NCBI GenBank assembly: GCA_934702375.1
Contig: CAKUYE010000025.1
Coordinates: forward strand, 1-26,219
Source: an uncultured Bacillota bacterium
Lineage (GTDB): Bacteria; Bacillota; Dehalobacteriia; UBA7702
Length of the DNA: 26,219 nucleotides
Reading direction: 5' to 3'
The notes under the pieces were generated by a model. That model was not told where the DNA came from. It saw only the letters and a list, made by a program, of their open reading frames with translations, and did not search any database. The position numbers and the translations under genes are program-made. Shown one piece after another: positions 22,121 through 26,219 of this stretch (its first letter is position 1; each line of letters opens with the position of its first letter).

Positions 22121-23395
22121 TTAATTTTTCAGGCAGCCGATGGGTACGATGTAGACACCGTCGGTACGGCGATATGCGTAATCGCCAATGCCCGTCAGCA
22201 CCATCAGAAAAGAAGGGGCATGCATTTTATCGAGGTCGATTTTATCTTCCAGAGCTTTGAGGTTTTTTACACCTTCCTCAATGAGGGTATCGCCGCCGAT
22301 TTTGATTTCGATCAGACCGTATCTGCCGTTGCGCAGGTGGATCACGGCATCACATTCCAAACCGTCCTTATCGCGGTAATGATACACCTGACCGCCAAGG
22401 GCATCGGCAAAAATGCGCAGGTCCCGGATGCACATGGTCTCAAAGAGCAGGCCGAAAGTTCTAAGATCTTCCAATAACTCCCTGGGGCCGGTACCCAATG
22501 CCGCTACGGCAATGGAGGGATCGACAAAATAACGGGTGTAGGAAGAACGAATGGCGGTTTTGGAACGAAGATTGGGGTTCCATGCCGCCATTTCCTCAAT
22601 GACAAAGATCTTTTTCAGAGCATTGATGTACACCGCCACGGTTTCCGCTGCCAGAGGCACCGTTTCGTTGCGGAATACATCCTCGGCAATGACGGTGTTG
22701 GCGGCTTGAGTTCCCTGGTTTCGGGCGTAAGAACGCATAAAGCGTTTGACGCGTTCCGAGTCCTTTGTGGTGTCATCGGTGCGGTTGATATCGGTATGCA
22801 CCACGGCATCATAATAATCCATAGCCTGATCCAGGGCGATCTCTTCACGCATGCCCAAAGCCTGGGGCCAGCCGCCGCGGCAAACCAGAAAAGCCAGTTT
22901 TTCCAGGGAAAGAGGGTTATCGCCTTCGATTCGTTCCGGCGCAGAGAAAAGCGCTTCCAGGCTGACTTCGCCATTGGAATCTTCCGATTCGTAAAGGCTC
23001 ATGGGCCGCATCAACAGCCAGGTGAAGCGGCCGGTGCCGGAATGGGTGATTTCCTTGCTGTCCGGAGGAACCGCCGAGCCGGTGAGGATAAATTGCCCCA
23101 TTTCTCCGCGGTGGTCAACTTCAAAGCGGATGGCATCCCACAGCTTTGGTGCCGGCTGCCATTCGTCAATTAGCCGGGGCACTGCGCCCTTTAGCAGCCG
23201 TTGAGGGTCGATTTCCGACATTTCCAGATTTTGCTTCATTTTTTGAGGGTCGTCCATATACAAAACGCTTGCGGCAAGCTGCTCTGCGGTGGTGGTTTTT
23301 CCGCACCATTTGGGGCCTTCGATCAAAACCGCGCCTTTTCCTTCCAGCTTTCGTTGTAACAGATCGTCCGCAATTCTGGGTTTATATTGTTTCAC
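22121..23395 (-). CDS. AAA_14/DUF4143 ATPase, copy 2
   Basis: 424 aa. Walker A variant GPKWCGKT at 27-34, LIDEWQ as a Walker B-like segment, GSAVPPD sensor-like segment, and a C-terminal DUF4143 domain with D349 (LECDAV) and E363-I-K365 (LIEIKIGG), a PD-(D/E)xK-like pattern. It belongs to a different subgroup from the other two copies. Start GTG 23395 follows AGGAGGT. A consensus promoter lies upstream, and the gene is divergent from ATPase copy 3 across a region with two sets of direct repeats. Confidence 0.9.
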   Translation of the reverse strand: MKQYKPRIADDLLQRKLEGKGAVLIEGPKWCGKTTTAEQLAASVLYMDDPQKMKQNLEMSEIDPQRLLKGAVPRLIDEWQPAPKLWDAIRFEVDHRGEMGQFILTGSAVPPDSKEITHSGTGRFTWLLMRPMSLYESEDSNGEVSLEALFSAPERIEGDNPLSLEKLAFLVCRGGWPQALGMREEIALDQAMDYYDAVVHTDINRTDDTTKDSERVKRFMRSYARNQGTQAANTVIAEDVFRNETVPLAAETVAVYINALKKIFVIEEMAAWNPNLRSKTAIRSSYTRYFVDPSIAVAALGTGPRELLEDLRTFGLLFETMCIRDLRIFADALGGQVYHYRDKDGLECDAVIHLRNGRYGLIEIKIGGDTLIEEGVKNLKALEDKIDLDKMHAPSFLMVLTGIGDYAYRRTDGVYIVPIGCLKN

Positions 23396-23420
23396 GCCTC
23401 TACCTCCTGTATTTGGTGTT

Positions 23421-23449
23421 ATTATAGCACGAAATATAAGAACTTACAA
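23421..23449 (-). promoter_or_regulatory. Promoter of DUF4143 ATPase copy 2
   Basis: Minus strand TTGTAA (23449-23444), 17-bp spacer, TATAAT (23426-23421), with an extended -10 TGC. Confidence 0.8.
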
Positions 23450-23456
23450 TAGCTAA

Positions 23457-23525
23457 CCCGACGATTGACGGAAAATCAACCCGATGATTGGCGTGATTTT
23501 ATGCCGATGATTGGCGAAATTTTGT
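23457..23525. repeat. Three 23-bp direct repeats (iteron-like)
   Basis: Core CCGAYGATTGRCG begins at 23458, 23481 and 23504, an exact 23-bp spacing, with AT-rich tails between. They lie just upstream of the -35 box of ATPase copy 2. Confidence 0.8.
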
Positions 23526-23564
23526 CCGGGTTATTTTTTTGTGCTTTGAGATTTTGACGAAAAA

Positions 23565-23640
23565 TTGAAAAGTCATAAAAAATGCCGGTATATTTCATTG
23601 AAAAGTGCCATAAACTATGCTAATATGATATTGAAAAGTC
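23565..23640 (+). repeat. Three TTGAAAAGT direct repeats at 33-bp spacing
   Basis: TTGAAAAGTC/G begins at 23565, 23598 and 23631, exactly 33 bp apart, each preceded by A. The middle copy contains the -35 box of ATPase copy 3 and the last lies against its AGGAGGTG ribosome binding site. Confidence 0.8.
23598..23626 (+). promoter_or_regulatory. Promoter of DUF4143 ATPase copy 3
   Basis: TTGAAA (23598-23603), 17-bp spacer, TAATAT (23621-23626) with TG two bases before the -10 box. Confidence 0.7.
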
Positions 23641-23654
23641 AGGAGGTGTTTTTT

Positions 23655-25007
23655 GTGCTATACCGAAAAATACAGGAATTGATTGAGGATCATCTCCAAC
23701 AGGACACAAAAAAAATACTTTTGGTCGACGGTGCGCGACAGGTCGGCAAGACCTATATCATTCGCTATGTCGGTCAAAAGCTCTTTGCACATTATATTGA
23801 ATTGAACATGGTTGAGGATTCCCTTGGGGATCGTCTTTTTGCCAATGTAAAAACCATTGACGATTTTTATCTTCAGGTCAGCATGATTGCCGGGGATCAA
23901 ATGCACTCCCGGGAAAATACACTGATTTTTCTTGATGAAATTCAGGTGTACCCTCATTTGCTGACGCTGCTGAAGTTTTTAGCCGAGGACGGCAAATTTA
24001 CGTATATTGCCAGCGGCTCTCTTCTGGGAGTTACTTTGTCTCAAACAACTTCCATTCCTATGGGCAGCATTCGCAAGGTGAGAATGTTTCCTTTGGATTT
24101 TGAAGAGTTCCTTTATGCCAACGGCATGAATCGTTTTGCCGTTGCCGCTATGGGGAAAAAATTCAAAGCTCTGGAATCTCTGGATGTGCCAACCCATGAA
24201 AAGATGATGGATCTTTTTCGCAAGTACCTTCTGGTCGGCGGTTTGCCCGATGCCGTGAATTCCTATTTGCGGGATAAAAATATTCGGCATATTCGGGAAA
24301 TCCAAAAGGAAATCCACGATTATTATGCCGCCGATGCATCGAAATACGATGCCGAGCATAAACTGAAAATCCGCCGGATCTATGAGCTGATTCCTTCCAA
24401 TATGGAAAATAAAAAGAAAAGAATCACCGTTCAAGCCATTGAAGGGAAAAAGGGTAAGACCTTTGGCGACTATCGAGATGAATTTGATTATCTGATCAGT
24501 GCCGGGATTGCCCTGAATGTACAGGCGGTTTCCAACCCGGTTTTTCCGCTGATCGAATCTTCGGGTAAAAATCTTTTGAAATTGTATCTCAATGACGTGG
24601 GGATTCTTACCGGAATTCTTTACGGAAATAATATTCGCAGTGTTTTGGATGACGAATCTTCGGTGAATTTGGGGGCCGTTTATGAAAGTGTTGTGGCTTC
24701 GGAGCTGATTGCCCATGGCTATCCTCTGTATTACTACGATAACCGCAGCAAAGGCGAGGTGGATTATCTGATTGATGACTATGACAGCCTTTCCGTGGTT
24801 CCTCTGGAGGTGAAGTCCGGCAAGGATTACACCGTGCACAGCGCTTTGAATACCTTTGTGCAGAATCCGGATTACCCGATCCGAAATGCCTACGTGCTGT
24901 CGAATGAGCGTGAGATCTCCTGCAAGGGGAAGGTGACCTATATCCCCATTTACGATATCATGTTTTTTGGCACCATTGAGGAGGAAGCCCAAGATATCCT
25001 CTTTTAG
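23655..25007 (+). CDS. AAA_14/DUF4143 ATPase, copy 3
   Basis: 450 aa. Walker A GARQVGKT at 26-33, Walker B LIFLDE at 90-95, GSLLGVTLS, and a C-terminal domain with D370 (GEVDYLI) and E385-V-K387 (VPLEVKSG). It is closest in motif wording to copy 1. Start GTG 23655 follows AGGAGGTG; the open frame extends to 23565 through promoter and repeat sequence. It converges with the UPF0126 gene, with 2 nt between stops. Confidence 0.9.
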   Translation: MLYRKIQELIEDHLQQDTKKILLVDGARQVGKTYIIRYVGQKLFAHYIELNMVEDSLGDRLFANVKTIDDFYLQVSMIAGDQMHSRENTLIFLDEIQVYPHLLTLLKFLAEDGKFTYIASGSLLGVTLSQTTSIPMGSIRKVRMFPLDFEEFLYANGMNRFAVAAMGKKFKALESLDVPTHEKMMDLFRKYLLVGGLPDAVNSYLRDKNIRHIREIQKEIHDYYAADASKYDAEHKLKIRRIYELIPSNMENKKKRITVQAIEGKKGKTFGDYRDEFDYLISAGIALNVQAVSNPVFPLIESSGKNLLKLYLNDVGILTGILYGNNIRSVLDDESSVNLGAVYESVVASELIAHGYPLYYYDNRSKGEVDYLIDDYDSLSVVPLEVKSGKDYTVHSALNTFVQNPDYPIRNAYVLSNEREISCKGKVTYIPIYDIMFFGTIEEEAQDILF

Positions 25008-25009
25008 GC

Positions 25010-25624
25010 TCAGTGGGGGAGGCTCCAGCGGAAGTGGGCGGAGCAGAGTCTCATGGCGATGACCAGAGCGCAGCCGGAGAGCATGGCGATATCGGCACCC
25101 AAAGGCTTCCACAGCAGGTAGCAGAGGAGCCCGCCGAGGATGGCGGCGCAGGCGTAAATGTGTTTGATGAAAATATAGGGGCGGTCCCCGGCGAAGATAT
25201 CCCGGAGGAGTCCGCCGCCGACACCGGTGATGACCCCCACAAAGACCACGAGAAACAGGTTTTCGTAATATCCGGCCTCAATGGCCACCCGCATACCGCA
25301 GACGGTAAATGCCCCCAGACCGATGGCATCGGTGATGAGCATCAGAGTATCGTAGATCCTCAGGTTTTTACCGCAGAGCCGTCGCACCGCCGGTAGGAAA
25401 AAGAGGATGGATGTGACCGTTGCCACCAGCACATACTGAGGGTTCAGGAACATGGCCGGCGGTGTGAGGCCTAAGATGATATCCCGAAGCATGCCTCCGC
25501 CGCAGGCTGTGGTGATGCCCAAAATGCAAACGCCAAAGATATCCATGCGGCGGCCCATGCCGATGATGGCGCCGGAGATGGCGAAGGCGATGGTGCCGAG
25601 GAGTTCGAAGAGGGGGATGAGCAT
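25010..25624 (-). CDS. UPF0126/TRIC-type membrane channel protein
   Basis: 204 aa. Two copies of the glycine motif, GGGMLRD (42-48) and GGGLLRD (136-142), in an internally duplicated set of about seven membrane helices, characteristic of the UPF0126 (YadS/YicG) family related to trimeric intracellular cation channels. It probably forms a homotrimeric cation or amino acid channel in the cytoplasmic membrane; substrate unknown. The start at 25624 has AAAGGAG about 12 nt upstream. An L module of the composite element lies 60 bp upstream. Confidence 0.9.
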   Translation of the reverse strand: MLIPLFELLGTIAFAISGAIIGMGRRMDIFGVCILGITTACGGGMLRDIILGLTPPAMFLNPQYVLVATVTSILFFLPAVRRLCGKNLRIYDTLMLITDAIGLGAFTVCGMRVAIEAGYYENLFLVVFVGVITGVGGGLLRDIFAGDRPYIFIKHIYACAAILGGLLCYLLWKPLGADIAMLSGCALVIAMRLCSAHFRWSLPH

Positions 25625-25685
25625 GTTTTTCTGTTTCTCCTTTCTTGGGGTTTTTGGGATTTTAGGTTTTTTGGGGGGGGTGGTT

Positions 25686-26143
25686 GGGTGCGTCGGCAGT
25701 AGTTGGGTGGAGCGTGCGTGCTAAACGATTGTAACGCCGCGAAATCGAGCTGCGCCGGGCTTTCGGATACCTCTTGTATACGCTCAATCCCGTCCCATCT
25801 CGCTTTCACGGCGTTAAAACCGTTTATCCCACCCGGAGGTATTTTGTACCGCGATGTTGTGCGCCGCAGAAACTAATTCGTGTCACAATTCATACTATGC
25901 CGTCGCGAAAAATGTGTGATTTGCAGCAAAGTGCCTGCAACGCATGCCTTCTCCTTGAGGAGAAGGTGGGCACGAAGTGCTCGGATGAGGTGGCGTGACG
26001 GTAGATAAAAACTTTGTTGAGAAACGTATCTGCAGCGGAAAAATGATAATACCCATACACTACGCCGCAGAAACTATCTGCATAAAATACAGATGCACCC
26101 ATCGCGACACCTCATCAGTCAGCTGTCGCTGACAGCTTCTCCT
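25686..26143 (+). repeat. Composite palindromic intergenic element, copy 5 (broken at H2)
   Basis: Entry TGGGTGCGTCGGC preceded by an eight-G run, L (25722-25826), one M unit (25828-25870), H1 variant CCTTCTCC/GGAGAAGG (25946-25966), GCAC-GAA-GTGC, GATGAGGTGGCG box (~25983), a weaker IR hairpin (26030-26070), CGACACCTCATC, a GTCAGC hairpin, and half of H2. The match stops at about 26143. The 25625-26219 stretch holds no gene I can support. Confidence 0.8.
25722..25826 (+). repeat. L-module hairpin, copy 5
   Basis: 105 nt. TAAACG/CGTTTA as in copy 4; second stem TAACGCCG (25732-25739) with CGGCGTTA (25809-25816); GAAA/TTTC; CGAG/CTCG; CGGG/CCCG; top stem GATAC-CTCTT-GTATAC with the bulged A. 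The stem changes are compensated on both arms. Confidence 0.75.
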
Positions 26144-26219
26144 TGTATAATAAAGTTAAGCTAAGACGGGGAAGAAAGCCCTGAAAATAGCTGTATGATT
26201 ATTCAACGTGATGTTGTAT
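26144..26219. other. Unassigned sequence interrupting element copy 5
   Basis: From about 26144 the sequence leaves the H2 hairpin midway and becomes unrelated AT-rich DNA up to the window end. It could be the edge of an insertion sequence or a variant junction; too short to identify. Confidence 0.4.

Noticed and set aside
26146..26151. TATAAT as a promoter at the window end
   Set aside because: No -35 box at 16-18 bp and no gene within the remaining window.

Overview
The window reads as a piece of a Bacillota (Firmicutes) chromosome, probably a gut-type Clostridia or Negativicutes member. Supporting signs are strong AGGAGG-type ribosome binding sites, TTG/GTG starts, a PyrR-controlled transcription attenuator, the PyrK/class 1B PyrD pair and DUF975/DUF4143 genes. 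The genus cannot be fixed from sequence alone. Both window ends fall inside multi-copy repeats, which suggests an assembly contig that broke at repeats.

Layout. 1-617: array of small hairpins. 618-8159: rluD, then the PyrR-regulated pyrimidine operon pyrR-pyrB-pyrC-pyrK-pyrD-pyrF, interrupted by a 0.6 kb non-coding element, then pyrE. pyrE is translationally coupled to a GNAT acetyltransferase and a DUF1638 protein (to 9402). 9403-12814: alpha/beta hydrolase, an orphan phage-replication-like DUF6291 protein on the minus strand, and a coupled pair of DUF2284 metal-binding proteins. 12815-16558: two more copies of the non-coding element flanking a TPR-like membrane protein, a DUF985 cupin and a DUF975 membrane protein. 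16559-18392: a DUF4143 ATPase, an element fragment and a 70-aa membrane peptide. 18466-22075 (minus): two flavoproteins, an acyl-carrier-like protein and shikimate kinase. 22121-25007: two divergent DUF4143 ATPases sharing a repeat-rich control region. 25010-25624: a UPF0126/TRIC-type channel. 25686-end: another element copy, apparently interrupted.

The genes are mostly familiar. The full UMP route from carbamoyl phosphate is present (PyrB, PyrC, PyrD/K, PyrE, PyrF); carAB is absent from the window.

The unusual content is non-coding. By my coordinates about 15% of the window (roughly 3.9 kb) is a modular, palindrome-based intergenic element, with five large copies and smaller fragments. Its modules, always in the same order, are: (L) a ~105-nt imperfect hairpin whose stems differ between copies but stay complementary; (M) a spacer with further palindromes; (H1) a CCTTCCCC hairpin; (IR) a CTGCGGCG/CGCCGCAG hairpin inside outer repeats; (H2) an AGCTTCTCC hairpin; and (A) an array of mini-hairpins with a ~20-nt period, mostly GNA triloops, joined by a constant ATTTCA-containing linker. 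I see no transposase or other protein tied to it. Whether it acts as DNA or RNA is not decidable here.
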